DNA of 64,000 nucleotides from JASHUC01 sp035523875 (GTDB lineage: Bacteria > Pseudomonadota > Gammaproteobacteria > Steroidobacterales > Steroidobacteraceae), in the NCBI GenBank assembly GCA_035523875.1, contig DATKPY010000051.1:186001-250000 (forward strand), read 5' to 3'. The position numbers and the translations under genes are program-made. The notes under the pieces are model-generated. The model worked only from the letters and a program-made list of their open reading frames with translations, was not told the DNA's origin and did not search any database. Shown here in pieces: positions 46,094-54,269 of the stretch. Position 1 is the stretch's first letter. Each line of letters opens with the position of its first letter.

Positions 46094-46909
46094 TCAGCGC
46101 TGGCAGCGTGGGCAGTAGTAGCTTCGGCGCTGGCCCTGGACGATCGCCCGCACCGGCGTGCCGCAGTGACGGCACGGCTCGCCTGCGCGCTCGTAGACGA
46201 AGAGTTTCTGCCGGAAATACCCCGGGTTGCCATCCGCCCCGACATAATCGCGCAGCGTAGTGCCGCCGACGCGGATCGCGAGCTCGAGCACGCGACGCAC
46301 GGCGCGCGCAAGCCGTGCCGCTTCCACGCGCGTGAGCGTGCGGGCACGTCGCTGCGGGCGCACGCGGGCGCGGAACAGCGCCTCGCTCGCGTAGATGTTT
46401 CCGACGCCGACGACGATGCGACTGTTCATCAGGAGCTGCTTGATCGCGACGCGACGCCCGCGGCTCGCCCGCCACAGGTACACCGCGCCGAATTGGCGGT
46501 CGAAGGGCTCCGGGGCGAGATTGGCGAGCAGCGGGTGCTCGCGCGGGCTGCCGGTGGTGTAGTGGATGCTGCCGAAGCGCCTCGGGTCGTTGAACCGCAG
46601 CACCTGCCCCGAATCGAGCAGCAGATCGAGATGATCGTGAAGCCGCCGGGGCGTGTCGGCTGCGAGCACCCGCAGGCTCCCCGACATGCCGAGATGCCAG
46701 AGCAGGGTTCCGCGGGTGAGCTCGATCAGCAGGTACTTGGCGCGCCTGCCGGTGCGCTCGATGCGCTGGCCGGCGAGATTTTCCGGGAGCTCCTGCGGGA
46801 CGCGCCAGCGCAGGCGCGGCTCGTAGACCTTGAGAGCGACGACCGTGCGGCCGACCACGTGCGGCTCGAGGCCGCGGCGGGTGGTCTCGACCTCGGGCAG
46901 CTCCGGCAA
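46094..46909 (-). CDS. mutM: Formamidopyrimidine-DNA glycosylase
   Basis: A 271-aa bifunctional DNA glycosylase/AP lyase for oxidised purines. The protein begins PELPEVETTRRGL after the initiator, with Pro2 as Schiff-base nucleophile and Glu3. HLGMSGSL, NDPRRFG and the C-terminal zinc finger C-x2-C-x16-C-x2-C (CRHC and CPRC) are intact. The start codon must be TTG at 46909, because Pro2 follows directly and no other start is available. rpmG ends one base upstream, so mutM is the last gene of the rpmB-rpmG-mutM unit. Confidence 0.96.
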   Translation of the reverse strand: MPELPEVETTRRGLEPHVVGRTVVALKVYEPRLRWRVPQELPENLAGQRIERTGRRAKYLLIELTRGTLLWHLGMSGSLRVLAADTPRRLHDHLDLLLDSGQVLRFNDPRRFGSIHYTTGSPREHPLLANLAPEPFDRQFGAVYLWRASRGRRVAIKQLLMNSRIVVGVGNIYASEALFRARVRPQRRARTLTRVEAARLARAVRRVLELAIRVGGTTLRDYVGADGNPGYFRQKLFVYERAGEPCRHCGTPVRAIVQGQRRSYYCPRCQR

Positions 46910-46910
46910 A

Positions 46911-47066
46911 TTACTTGATCTTCGCTTCCTTGTACGCGACGTGCTTGCGCACGACCGGATCGAATTTCTTCACTTCGAGCTTGTCCGGGTGCAGGCGGCG
47001 ATTCTTGGTCGTCACGTAGAAGTGGCCGGTTCCGGCGGACGACAGGAGCTTGATCTTCTCGCGCAT
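46911..47066 (-). CDS. rpmG: 50S ribosomal protein L33
   Basis: A 51-aa ribosomal protein: MREKIKLLSSAGTGHFY at the start, TTKNRRLHPDKLEVKKFDP in the middle and AYKEAKIK at the end. It has none of the zinc-binding cysteine pairs, so it is the C-minus form. ATG 47066 lies 25 bases after the rpmB stop. It is too short to be noticed by length alone, but the match to L33 is complete along its length. Confidence 0.97.
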   Translation of the reverse strand: MREKIKLLSSAGTGHFYVTTKNRRLHPDKLEVKKFDPVVRKHVAYKEAKIK

Positions 47067-47091
47067 GGCGTACCTTCTCCAACGTGCGGGG

Positions 47092-47328
47092 CTAGATCTT
47101 CATGCCCTCGCTGCGCAGCTTCCCGACCACCGCATCGATGCCCTTCTTCTCGATGGTGCGCAACCCGTTCGTCGAGACGCGCAGCGTCACCCAGCGCTTC
47201 TCCGATTCCAGCCAGAAGCGCTGCGTGTGAAGGTTCGGCAGGAAGCGCCGGCGGCGCTTGTTGTTCGCGTGGGAGACGCGATTGCCGACCGCGGGGCGCT
47301 TGCCCGTGACGTCGCACACTCGGGACAT
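47092..47328 (-). CDS. rpmB: 50S ribosomal protein L28
   Basis: A 78-aa ribosomal protein of normal length. SRVCDVTGKRPAVGNRVSHA, RRRFLPNLHTQRFW and VSTNGLRTIEKKGID are the conserved blocks. The ATG at 47328 is preceded by a well-formed sigma-70 promoter about 45 bases upstream. The order rpmB-rpmG and, behind it, mutM is common in gammaproteobacteria. Confidence 0.97.
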   Translation of the reverse strand: MSRVCDVTGKRPAVGNRVSHANNKRRRRFLPNLHTQRFWLESEKRWVTLRVSTNGLRTIEKKGIDAVVGKLRSEGMKI

Positions 47329-47370
47329 GACTTCAGACCGACCTGCAAGGCTCGCCGACGAGGGGCGGGC

Positions 47371-47399
47371 TTTATACCAGCCCCGACCGGCCTCCGCAA
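47371..47399 (-). promoter_or_regulatory. Sigma-70 promoter of rpmB-rpmG-mutM
   Basis: On the minus strand TTGCGG (47399-47394), 17 bases, TATAAA (47376-47371). An extended -10 TGG precedes TATAAA. It is divergent from the coaBC promoter in the same 181-base gap. Confidence 0.72.
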
Positions 47400-47451
47400 G
47401 GCGGCCGGTCCCCCGGCCCGGCTGGCGCGCACCGTCCGCCCCGGAACTGGT

Positions 47452-47480
47452 TTGCCTGCCGTGGATACGGGCCGGATAAT
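47452..47480 (+). promoter_or_regulatory. Sigma-70 promoter of coaBC-dut
   Basis: TTGCCT at 47452-47457, a 17-base spacer and GATAAT at 47475-47480, 30 bases before the coaBC start codon. The -10 matches five of six consensus positions. Confidence 0.65.
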
Positions 47481-47509
47481 GCCCCGGGGGGCTCGAGGGC
47501 GTCGATTTC

Positions 47510-48748
47510 ATGCAAGGCAAGCGCATTCTGCTCGGAGTTACCGGGGGCATCGCCGCCTACAAGGCGGCAGACCTCGTCAGACGCTTGCGCGAGCGCGGTG
47601 CCGAGGTGCAGGTCGTGATGACCGCCGGGGCGCGCGAGTTCGTGACTCCGCTCACGTTCCAGGCGCTCTCCGGACGCACCGTGCGCACCGGGCTATGGGA
47701 CACGGCGGCGGAGGCCGCCATGGGACACATCGAGCTCGCGCGCTGGGCCGAGCTCGTGCTCATTGCGCCGGCGAGCGCGGATTCCCTCGCACGACTCGCG
47801 GCGGGGCGCGCCGATGATCTGCTCGCGACGCTCTGTCTCGCGACGCAGGCGCCGATCCTCGTGGCTCCCGCGATGAACCACTTGATGTGGACGAATCCGG
47901 CAACCGCGGCGAACGTCGCGCTCCTCGAGCAGCGCGGCATCCGGCGCTTGGGACCTGCCGAGGGCGATCAGGCCTGCGGCGAGGTGGGCCCGGGCCGCAT
48001 GCTCGAGCCGCTCGAGATCGTGGAGCGGGTGCAGGCGCTCTTGGCGCCCCGCGGCGCGCTCAACGGACTGCGGGTGCTGATTACCGCCGGGCCCACGCGT
48101 GAACGCATCGATCCAGTGCGTTTCGTGAGCAACCGCAGCTCCGGCAAGATGGGCTTCGCGGTTGCCGAGGCGGCGCGGGCGGCCGGTGCGGAGGTGGTGG
48201 TGGTGAGCGGACCGGTTGCGCTCGCGACCCCGCCAGGCGTGCGACGCATCGAGGTGGAAAGCGCCGCCGACATGCTCGATGCGGTGATGAAAGAGGTCGC
48301 AGGAACCGACATCTTCATCTCCACGGCCGCGGTCGCCGACTACCGTCCCGCCCATCCGCCGGGGCACAAGATCAAGAAGGTGAGCGAGAAGCTCGCCCTC
48401 GAGATGGAGCGCACCGTCGATGTGATCGCCGCGGTTGCGGCGCGTCCCGATCGGCCGTTCGTGGTTGGTTTTGCGGCCGAGACGGAAAACGTCGAGCAGA
48501 ATGCGCGCGCGAAGATGCTCAAGAAGAATCTCGACGTGATCGCAGCTAACGAGGTCGGCCACGACAAGGCCTTCGACTGCGCGGACAACGAGCTCGTCGT
48601 GCTGTGGCGCGGCGGCCGGCGCGAGTTGCCGCGCGCAGCCAAGGCGAGCCTCGCGCGCGATCTCGTTGCGCTCATCGCCGAGCTCTACGCGGAACAGGGG
48701 CGGCGCGGCGCGGAGTCCACCGGCGGCCGCGACAGCGCGCGCGCCTGA
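47510..48748 (+). CDS. coaBC: Bifunctional phosphopantothenoylcysteine decarboxylase/phosphopantothenate-cysteine ligase
   Basis: A 412-aa two-domain enzyme for two successive steps of coenzyme A synthesis. The N-terminal CoaC part has the FMN-binding GVTGGIAAYKAADL, the catalytic His in GHIELARWAE (about residue 73), PAMNHLMW and ACGEVGPGRM with the catalytic Cys. The CoaB part begins near residue 190 with VLITAGPTRERIDPVRFVSNRSSGKMG and has the FISTAAVADYRP and KIKK blocks for CTP binding. The ATG is preceded by a plausible promoter. dut follows closely. Confidence 0.97.
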   Translation: MQGKRILLGVTGGIAAYKAADLVRRLRERGAEVQVVMTAGAREFVTPLTFQALSGRTVRTGLWDTAAEAAMGHIELARWAELVLIAPASADSLARLAAGRADDLLATLCLATQAPILVAPAMNHLMWTNPATAANVALLEQRGIRRLGPAEGDQACGEVGPGRMLEPLEIVERVQALLAPRGALNGLRVLITAGPTRERIDPVRFVSNRSSGKMGFAVAEAARAAGAEVVVVSGPVALATPPGVRRIEVESAADMLDAVMKEVAGTDIFISTAAVADYRPAHPPGHKIKKVSEKLALEMERTVDVIAAVAARPDRPFVVGFAAETENVEQNARAKMLKKNLDVIAANEVGHDKAFDCADNELVVLWRGGRRELPRAAKASLARDLVALIAELYAEQGRRGAESTGGRDSARA

Positions 48749-48768
48749 AGATCGCGCGAATCCGCGCC

Positions 48769-49224
48769 GTGCGCTCACTGAAGGTGCGGATACTCGATGC
48801 GCGCATCGGCCGCGAGCTGCCGCTGCCGAGCTACGCCACCGCCGGCTCCGCAGGGCTCGATCTGCGCGCCTGCCTCGAGCGTCCGCTCACCCTGGCGCCC
48901 GGCGACGTCGAGCTCCTGCCGACGGGGCTCGCGATTCACCTCGAGGATCGCGCCCTGGCCGCGATGATCCTGCCGCGCTCGGGCCTCGGCCATAAGCACG
49001 GCATCGTGCTCGGCAACCTCGTCGGCCTCATCGACTCGGATTACCAGGGAGAGCTCAAGGTGTCGTGCTGGAACCGTGGCCGCGAGCCCTTCACGGTGCA
49101 CCCGGGCGAGCGCATCGCACAGCTCGTCGTGGTCCCCGTGGTGCAGGTGGAGCTCGAGGTGGTGGCAGACTTCGAGGCAAGCGTCCGCGGCGCCGGCGGC
49201 TTCGGCCACTCGGGCCGGCGCTAG
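48769..49224 (+). CDS. dut: Deoxyuridine 5'-triphosphate nucleotidohydrolase
   Basis: A 151-aa dUTPase. All five family motifs are visible: AGSAGLDLRA, PRSGLGHKHG, GLIDSDYQGEL, ERIAQLVVVPV and the C-terminal arm RGAGGFGHSG. In the last one GHSG stands where GSTG is usual. It removes dUTP and supplies dUMP. No ATG is available; GTG 48769 gives the normal length, GTG 48784 would shorten the first strand. It is 20 bases behind coaBC, the classical coaBC-dut arrangement. Confidence 0.96.
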   Translation: MRSLKVRILDARIGRELPLPSYATAGSAGLDLRACLERPLTLAPGDVELLPTGLAIHLEDRALAAMILPRSGLGHKHGIVLGNLVGLIDSDYQGELKVSCWNRGREPFTVHPGERIAQLVVVPVVQVELEVVADFEASVRGAGGFGHSGRR

Positions 49225-49249
49225 ATGGCAGGGCGGCGCGCGGCGGTCA

Positions 49250-49987
49250 TCAGTCCGGCTGACGATTGCTCGCCGCAGCGCGTAGCTCGCGGAAGCGATC
49301 GATGTCCGCCTGGAACTGTGCGCGCATTTCCGACTCCTGCTCGCTCTTCGCATCGAGCGCACCGCGCTGCGCGCGCATCTCGTTGAGCGTGCGCACGAGC
49401 TGCTCAACCAGATCATCGGGCATCCGCCGCGCTCCGCGCTCGCTGTCGTAAGGCTTGAACAGCATCGCGCGCGCCTGCAGCGCGAGCAACCGCTCATGCA
49501 GGTTCGAGATGTAGGCCTCGGCCGCCACGCGCTGTCCGGCGAGCTGCCCCAGCCGCTCGTCGCGCAGCTGCTCGATGTCCTTCACCGAGCTGTAGGTAGT
49601 CAGCAGGAAACTGTCGCGCTGGTGCTGCTTCTGCAGCTCCTCCTCGTCGCGCGCTGCCGCGGCGAGCTCCGCCGCGGTCTTCTGCGGAGCCACCTCTCCG
49701 ATGACGATGCCGTGGTCGTTGAGAACGGTGGCCCCATCCTTGGCGTACTGCGGCGGAATGCTGTCTCCGTAGTGCACACCACCGTGCTCGTCGACCCAGC
49801 GAAAGACGACGCCATCCTTGCCCGCGCCGCCCCACTGCTGACCCGCCGCCGAGACCGCGGTGGAGGGGAGGATTGCGAAGCAGAGCGCCGTCCCGAGCGC
49901 GAGCGCCACCGCCCCGAGCGCGCCCGGCGTGCGCCGTGCGCGCAGCGCGCGCGCCGGCAGGATCGACGTTCGGAGGCGGTTCGACAT
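49250..49987 (-). CDS. Exported DUF4124-domain protein with coiled coil
   Basis: A 245-aa protein of unknown function. A signal peptide covers about residues 22-48 (hydrophobic LGAVALALGTALCFAIL, cleavage near VSAAG). The DUF4124 motif follows: FRWVDEHGGVHYGDSIPPQYA. Residues about 105-235 are rich in Glu, Gln, Arg and Leu and are predicted to form a coiled coil. The protein should act in the periplasm or at the outer membrane. It converges with dut and diverges from the permease gene at 50.2 kb; the 195 bases between contain no clear terminator or gene. Confidence 0.85.
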   Translation of the reverse strand: MSNRLRTSILPARALRARRTPGALGAVALALGTALCFAILPSTAVSAAGQQWGGAGKDGVVFRWVDEHGGVHYGDSIPPQYAKDGATVLNDHGIVIGEVAPQKTAAELAAAARDEEELQKQHQRDSFLLTTYSSVKDIEQLRDERLGQLAGQRVAAEAYISNLHERLLALQARAMLFKPYDSERGARRMPDDLVEQLVRTLNEMRAQRGALDAKSEQESEMRAQFQADIDRFRELRAAASNRQPD

Positions 49988-50182
49988 AGTGGCCTATTTT
50001 GACCGAGCGACCCGGTAGAGCAAGACTCGCCAGGTCCCGGACCGCACTCGAGAACAGGCGCAATATGTGAGCCACTCCGCAAAATCGCACATCGGTCCGC
50101 GCGGAGCGTCGCGGACGGTCCTCGAGCCCATCCGCGCAGCCGTTCATCATCGGCGCGCTGCCGGACCGCTATCATTGGTCAA

Positions 50183-51565
50183 ATGAGACAAACGGTCCCG
50201 GAGAGTCACCCGGCGAGCGAGACGCCGCGCGGCTGGCTGCAGGCGGTGCTCGTGTACCGCCAACCCCGCGTCCTCTCGATGCTCTTCCTCGGCTTCTCCT
50301 CGGGCCTGCCGTTCTACCTCATCTTTCAAACCCTCTCCGCGTGGCTGCGCCAGGATCACGTCGAGCGCGCAACGATCGGCATGCTCGCCTGGGCGAGCCT
50401 CATCTCCTCGCTCAAATTCATCTGGGCGCCGATCGTCGACCGCTGGAAGCTACCGCTTCTGCACCGCTTGCTCGGCCGGCGACGCAGCTGGATGCTCGTC
50501 GCACAGCTCGGCATCGTCGCCGCGCTCATCAATCTCTCGACGAGCCATCCTGCGCAGGGAGTGCTGCGCGTCGCGCTCGGCGCACTCTTCCTCACCTTCT
50601 GCGCCGCGACCCAGGACACTGCCATGGATGCCTGGCGGATCGAGTCCGCGCCGGAGCAGTTGCAGGGGGTCATGGCCGCCGCCTACCAGCTCGGCTTTCG
50701 CGCCGCGCTCATCCTGGCGAGCGCCGGAGCGCTCGGGCTCGCGCAAAGCTTGGGCTGGCAGGCGAGCTACTCGATCATGGCCGCGTTTGCGGGCGTCGGG
50801 ATCGTGACCACGCTCCTCAGCCGCGAGCCCGAACCGCGCGCGCCGCGCGAGACGCTCGCGCGCGAGCAGCGCGTGATCGAGTGGCTCGAGCGCAAGGCCC
50901 ACTGGCCCCAAGCGTTGCGCGAGGTGGGCGCGAGCTTCATCGGTGCGGTGATCTGTCCGCTGGTCGACTTCTTCAAGCGCGAGGGCGGTTCGAGCGCGCT
51001 GATCGTTCTCGCGTTCATCGGGAGCTACCGCCTGACCGAATACGCCATGGGCTCGATGGTTTATCCGTTCTACATCGACCACGGCTACACCCTCGATCAG
51101 ATCGCGGTCGTCGTGAAGATCGTCGGACTCTCCTTCTCGTTGGTCGGCGTCGTGATCGCGGGCGCGGTGGTCGCGCGGCTCGGGATCGTGCGGGCGCTCG
51201 TCATCGGAGCCGTGATGATCATGCTCTCGAACCTGAGCTTCGCCGCGCTCGCGCGCACGCAGGGACCGACGCTGCTCGGTCTCGCCGCGGCCAACAGCCT
51301 CGACAACCTCGCGCAGGCGATGCGCGGGACCGCGCTCATCGCGTTTCTGTCGAGCCTGACGAGTCCGCGGTACACGGCGACGCAGTACGCGATTTTCTCC
51401 TCGGTGTTCTTGCTCTCGGGCAAGATTCTCGAGGGCACCTCGGGGTTCGTGGTGGATGCGATCGGCTATGCGCCGTTCTTTCTGTACACGGCCTGCCTTG
51501 CGATTCCGGGGCTGCTGCTGCTCTACTGGCTGACGCGGCGCAATGCGCCCGAAGCGCTCCCCTAG
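50183..51565 (+). CDS. AmpG-like MFS permease (muropeptide uptake family)
   Basis: A 460-aa inner-membrane transporter with about 12-14 helices. The opening VLSMLFLGFSSGLPFYLIFQTLSAWLR, then SLKFIWAPIVDRW and ATQDTAMDAWRIE, are the hallmark blocks of AmpG, which imports GlcNAc-anhydroMurNAc peptides for cell-wall recycling. An LD-carboxypeptidase gene, the next enzyme family in that pathway, lies 1.2 kb away. No Shine-Dalgarno sequence precedes the ATG; a TATCAT -10-like box at 50170-50175 is so near that a leaderless or very short-leader transcript is possible. Confidence 0.9.
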   Translation: MRQTVPESHPASETPRGWLQAVLVYRQPRVLSMLFLGFSSGLPFYLIFQTLSAWLRQDHVERATIGMLAWASLISSLKFIWAPIVDRWKLPLLHRLLGRRRSWMLVAQLGIVAALINLSTSHPAQGVLRVALGALFLTFCAATQDTAMDAWRIESAPEQLQGVMAAAYQLGFRAALILASAGALGLAQSLGWQASYSIMAAFAGVGIVTTLLSREPEPRAPRETLAREQRVIEWLERKAHWPQALREVGASFIGAVICPLVDFFKREGGSSALIVLAFIGSYRLTEYAMGSMVYPFYIDHGYTLDQIAVVVKIVGLSFSLVGVVIAGAVVARLGIVRALVIGAVMIMLSNLSFAALARTQGPTLLGLAAANSLDNLAQAMRGTALIAFLSSLTSPRYTATQYAIFSSVFLLSGKILEGTSGFVVDAIGYAPFFLYTACLAIPGLLLLYWLTRRNAPEALP

Positions 51566-51567
51566 AG

Positions 51568-51885
51568 TCAGCGGGCCTCGAACATGTCGAGTCCGTCGAG
51601 GGGGCTCGCGCGCAGGTCCTTCTCCTCGTCGTAGGGGTCCGAGCGCTGCCCCTCCTCGTCGGGCTCCACGTCCACCGAGCCGCTCCAGTCCTCCGGCGGC
51701 TCGCTCGCCTGCAGCCCCTCGGCCTCCGAGCGTGCCTCCCAGTCCTCGAGGTCCATTTCCTCGACCGTACCGTCGAAGTACTGGATTTCGATGGTGGCGT
51801 CGTCCTCGTCGACCGCGACCACCTCGAAGAGCTCGCCGGCGCCCAGACGGTACCAGCTGCCGACGCTCGGTTGAGGAGCTGCCAT
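51568..51885 (-). CDS. Small acidic protein, DUF6763-like
   Basis: A 105-aa acidic cytoplasmic protein of unknown function. The N-terminal part (PSVGSWYRLGAGELFEVVAVDEDDATIEIQYFDGTVEEMD) looks like a small SH3-like beta-barrel; the rest is rich in Glu and Asp and probably disordered. Similar small proteins occur in Xanthomonadales and relatives. The start is secured by AGGAGG seven bases before the ATG. It converges with the permease gene, two bases apart. The stretch between this gene and trmB (51886-52061) has no recognisable feature. Confidence 0.75.
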   Translation of the reverse strand: MAAPQPSVGSWYRLGAGELFEVVAVDEDDATIEIQYFDGTVEEMDLEDWEARSEAEGLQASEPPEDWSGSVDVEPDEEGQRSDPYDEEKDLRASPLDGLDMFEAR

Positions 51886-52061
51886 GGCGATCCTCCTAGA
51901 CTTCCGGCATTGCCATGCTCGCCCGCGCGAGCTCGTGCGCGATCGATGTTGCGCCTCGGGCCGCGGCCTTTCAAGAAGTTCGCGTTCCAGGCGCTGCGCC
52001 GCGCGGGTGCGCGTCGTCATCCTCGGGCTGATGCTCGCCGCGATGCCGCTCATGCGCGTGC

Positions 52062-52760
52062 TCAGCGGCGGCGGAACGCGAGCTCCCAGACCGCGTGTCC
52101 GAGCCGCTCCCCGCGGCGCTCGAAGCGTGTCGTGGCGCGCTCGGCGGCGCGCGCCACGAAGGCGCCCTCCGGCGAGAGGTTCTCGAGCGTCGCGCACGCG
52201 CCCAGCACTTCGAGCATGTGCTCGGCGTAGGGCTGCCAGTCCGTTGCGAGGCGCACCACACCGCCCCGCGCGAGTCGCTCGGCGAGGCACGCCGCGAACG
52301 GCGGCTGCACGATCCGACGCTTGTGATGCCGCTTCTTGGGCCAGGGGTCCGGAAAGAGGATCAGTACTTCCTCGATCGCGCCGGGCGCGATATGAGACTC
52401 GAGAACCTGCACTGCGTCATGGCAGACGATGCGCACGTTAGTGAGCGCGGCTGCGGCGGTCGCGAGCAGCAGCCGTCCGACGCCGGGGGGATGCACCTCG
52501 ATGCCGAGATAGTCGCGCTCGGGATGGCTCGCCGCGAGCGCGATCAGATTCTCGCCGTTGCCGAAGCCGATCTCGAGTGTGCGCGGCGCGCGGCGCCCGA
52601 AGAGGACATCGAGGTCGAGCCGCGCGCTCGAGAGATCCACCCCGTAGCGCGGCCACAGCTCCTCGAGTGCGCGACGCTGCGCGTCGGTAGTCCGTCCGCC
52701 GCGAACCACGAACGAGCGGATGGAGCGCGGATGCTCGGCGGGCGGGAGTTGGGACGTCAT
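52062..52760 (-). CDS. trmB: tRNA (guanine-N(7)-)-methyltransferase
   Basis: A 232-aa enzyme that makes m7G46 in the tRNA variable loop. IRSFVVRGGRTT at the N-terminus, the SAM motif LEIGFGNGENLIALA, the catalytic block FPDPWPKKRHHKRR and the RLATDW motif are all conserved. The C-terminus (TTRFERRGERLGHAVWELAF) is typical. It is 12 bases downstream of the LD-carboxypeptidase gene, so both probably share a transcript. Confidence 0.96.
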   Translation of the reverse strand: MTSQLPPAEHPRSIRSFVVRGGRTTDAQRRALEELWPRYGVDLSSARLDLDVLFGRRAPRTLEIGFGNGENLIALAASHPERDYLGIEVHPPGVGRLLLATAAAALTNVRIVCHDAVQVLESHIAPGAIEEVLILFPDPWPKKRHHKRRIVQPPFAACLAERLARGGVVRLATDWQPYAEHMLEVLGACATLENLSPEGAFVARAAERATTRFERRGERLGHAVWELAFRRR

Positions 52761-52772
52761 GACGGCGGCGGC

Positions 52773-53726
52773 CTACGGAAACGACGCGGTCGCGATCGTG
52801 AGCGACGGCGAGGCCCCGCAGCAGAGCTCGGCGGGCGTATTGAAGAAGACGGGCCGCTGGTGCTCGCCATGGCCGGCCTTCATTCCCGCGAGCACCGGGA
52901 CGGGCTGCTCGCGCGCGAAGCGCTCGAGGACCGCGGGCACCAGCGTGCCGCCGCGGGGCTCGCGACCGCCGATGAACGCGCCGAACACGACGGCCTTCAC
53001 GTGCCCGAGAGCGCCGGCCTGCGCGAGATGCTGCAGCATGCGGTCCACGCGGTAGCCGCGCTCGCCGATGTCCTCGAGGAACAGGATCTGGCGGGGGTGC
53101 CGTGCGAGCGGCGTTCCGAGCGTCGTCTCGAGAACCGTGAGGTTGCCGCCGAACACGCGCGCCGTGAGCCGCGCACGCCGACGCGCCGGCGCATTGAGCG
53201 GGACGAGGCCGCGGAATACGACCTCCCGGGCTCCGCCCAGCAGGACCGAGCGCAGCTCCTCGAGCTCCTCGAGGGGCGCTGCGCGGGAGCCCAGCCGATC
53301 AAGGAGCGGTCCGTGCAGCGTCGGCCACCGCCAGTGATGATTGAGCAGGTAGTGGAGCGTCGTTGCATCGCTGTAGCCGATGAAGAGCTTGGGTCGTCGG
53401 GGCGGGGCAAGCTCGAGCAGGTCCCCGACCAGTCGGATCGCGCCGTAGCCGCCCCGTACGCACCAGACCGCGCGCGAATCCGGCGCGGTGAGCGCCCGAC
53501 GCAGCTGCGCAAAGCGCGCATGATCGGAGTTTGCACAGAGAAGATCGGCTCCGAAGAGCCTCTGCGGCAGTCGCGGCACGAGGCCCAGGCGGCGCAGATA
53601 CGCGGTTCCGGCGCGCAGTGCCTGCGCCGAGCAGCGGAATCCCGGCGCTACCACATCGACGATGTCGCCGGGCTGCAGAAGCGGCGCGCGGGGAGCGCCC
53701 TGCGCGCTCGCGCGCGTCGCGCTCAC
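52773..53726 (-). CDS. ldcA: LD-carboxypeptidase, S66 family
   Basis: About 317 aa. The S66 fold is clear: DIVDVVAPG, VWCVRGGYGAIRLVG, the nucleophile elbow FIGYSDATT with Ser119, FGGNLTVLETTLGTP, FLEDIGERGYRVDRMLQHL with the catalytic Glu, and GMKAGHGEHQ with the catalytic His. The enzyme removes the terminal D-Ala from murein tetrapeptides in the cytoplasm during cell-wall recycling, which fits the AmpG-like permease nearby. GTG 53726 was chosen because it starts shortly before the conserved part; the longer frame overlaps the upstream gene. It lies four bases after that gene. Confidence 0.93.
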   Translation of the reverse strand: MSATRASAQGAPRAPLLQPGDIVDVVAPGFRCSAQALRAGTAYLRRLGLVPRLPQRLFGADLLCANSDHARFAQLRRALTAPDSRAVWCVRGGYGAIRLVGDLLELAPPRRPKLFIGYSDATTLHYLLNHHWRWPTLHGPLLDRLGSRAAPLEELEELRSVLLGGAREVVFRGLVPLNAPARRRARLTARVFGGNLTVLETTLGTPLARHPRQILFLEDIGERGYRVDRMLQHLAQAGALGHVKAVVFGAFIGGREPRGGTLVPAVLERFAREQPVPVLAGMKAGHGEHQRPVFFNTPAELCCGASPSLTIATASFP

Positions 53727-53730
53727 CGCC

Positions 53731-54201
53731 TCAGCGGCGCATCTTGAGGACCGCGCCGCCGAAGAAGCCGTCGACGCTGTCGAGATCGATGATGAGCGGT
53801 AGCCCCTTCTGCTCCTTGTCCAAGTTGCGCTCGAGCTCGGGGGAATTTCCATACACCTTGCGACGCGCATCCGGGGAGTTGTCGATTCGCCCGCGCCCGC
53901 GAAAGCTCACGAACGCCTTGAAGTCGGGGCGCAGCTCGCCGTAGAGCAGCGAGATGTGCGCGTGTCCGCCCGCCACCGCCGCAAGGATGCCGCCTTCGGG
54001 GTTCCGCACCCAGATCGCGAGCTGGGTGTCGCTAAACGCCTGAACGCTGCCGCGGAACGAGAGCTCCGGCCGACCGTCGGGACTCACGTAGGCGACGCTC
54101 AGCATCCGACCACGCTCGAGCGCGGTGTTGATCGTCTCTTTGAGTGGGGGCGTGAGCTTGAGCTCCGTGAGGACCGGAGGGGCCGTCTGGGGTGTTGCCA
54201 T
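53731..54201 (-). CDS. FMN-binding split-barrel protein (pyridoxamine phosphate oxidase family)
   Basis: A 156-aa protein with the fold of the pyridoxamine 5'-phosphate oxidase family. LSVAYVSPDGRPELSFRGSVQAFSDTQLAIWVRNPEGGILAAV is the typical flavin-binding half, and the remainder ends in a block about substrate (LIIDLDSVDGFFGGAVLKMRR). Members of this family bind FMN or F420 and reduce various ligands; the substrate is unknown. It is the first gene of a probable operon with the LD-carboxypeptidase and trmB. Confidence 0.82.
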   Translation of the reverse strand: MATPQTAPPVLTELKLTPPLKETINTALERGRMLSVAYVSPDGRPELSFRGSVQAFSDTQLAIWVRNPEGGILAAVAGGHAHISLLYGELRPDFKAFVSFRGRGRIDNSPDARRKVYGNSPELERNLDKEQKGLPLIIDLDSVDGFFGGAVLKMRR

Positions 54202-54269
54202 GCGCTGTCTCGCGAGATGGGAGGAGGGGGGATCGATGGTATGTCACGCGCCGCTGCGCCGCCAAAGTC

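Noticed and set aside
52773..53726. LD-carboxypeptidase as inactive because GGYGAI lacks a Ser
   Set aside because: In S66 enzymes the nucleophile is in the GYSD elbow, which is present (FIGYSDATT), and Glu and His are also conserved.
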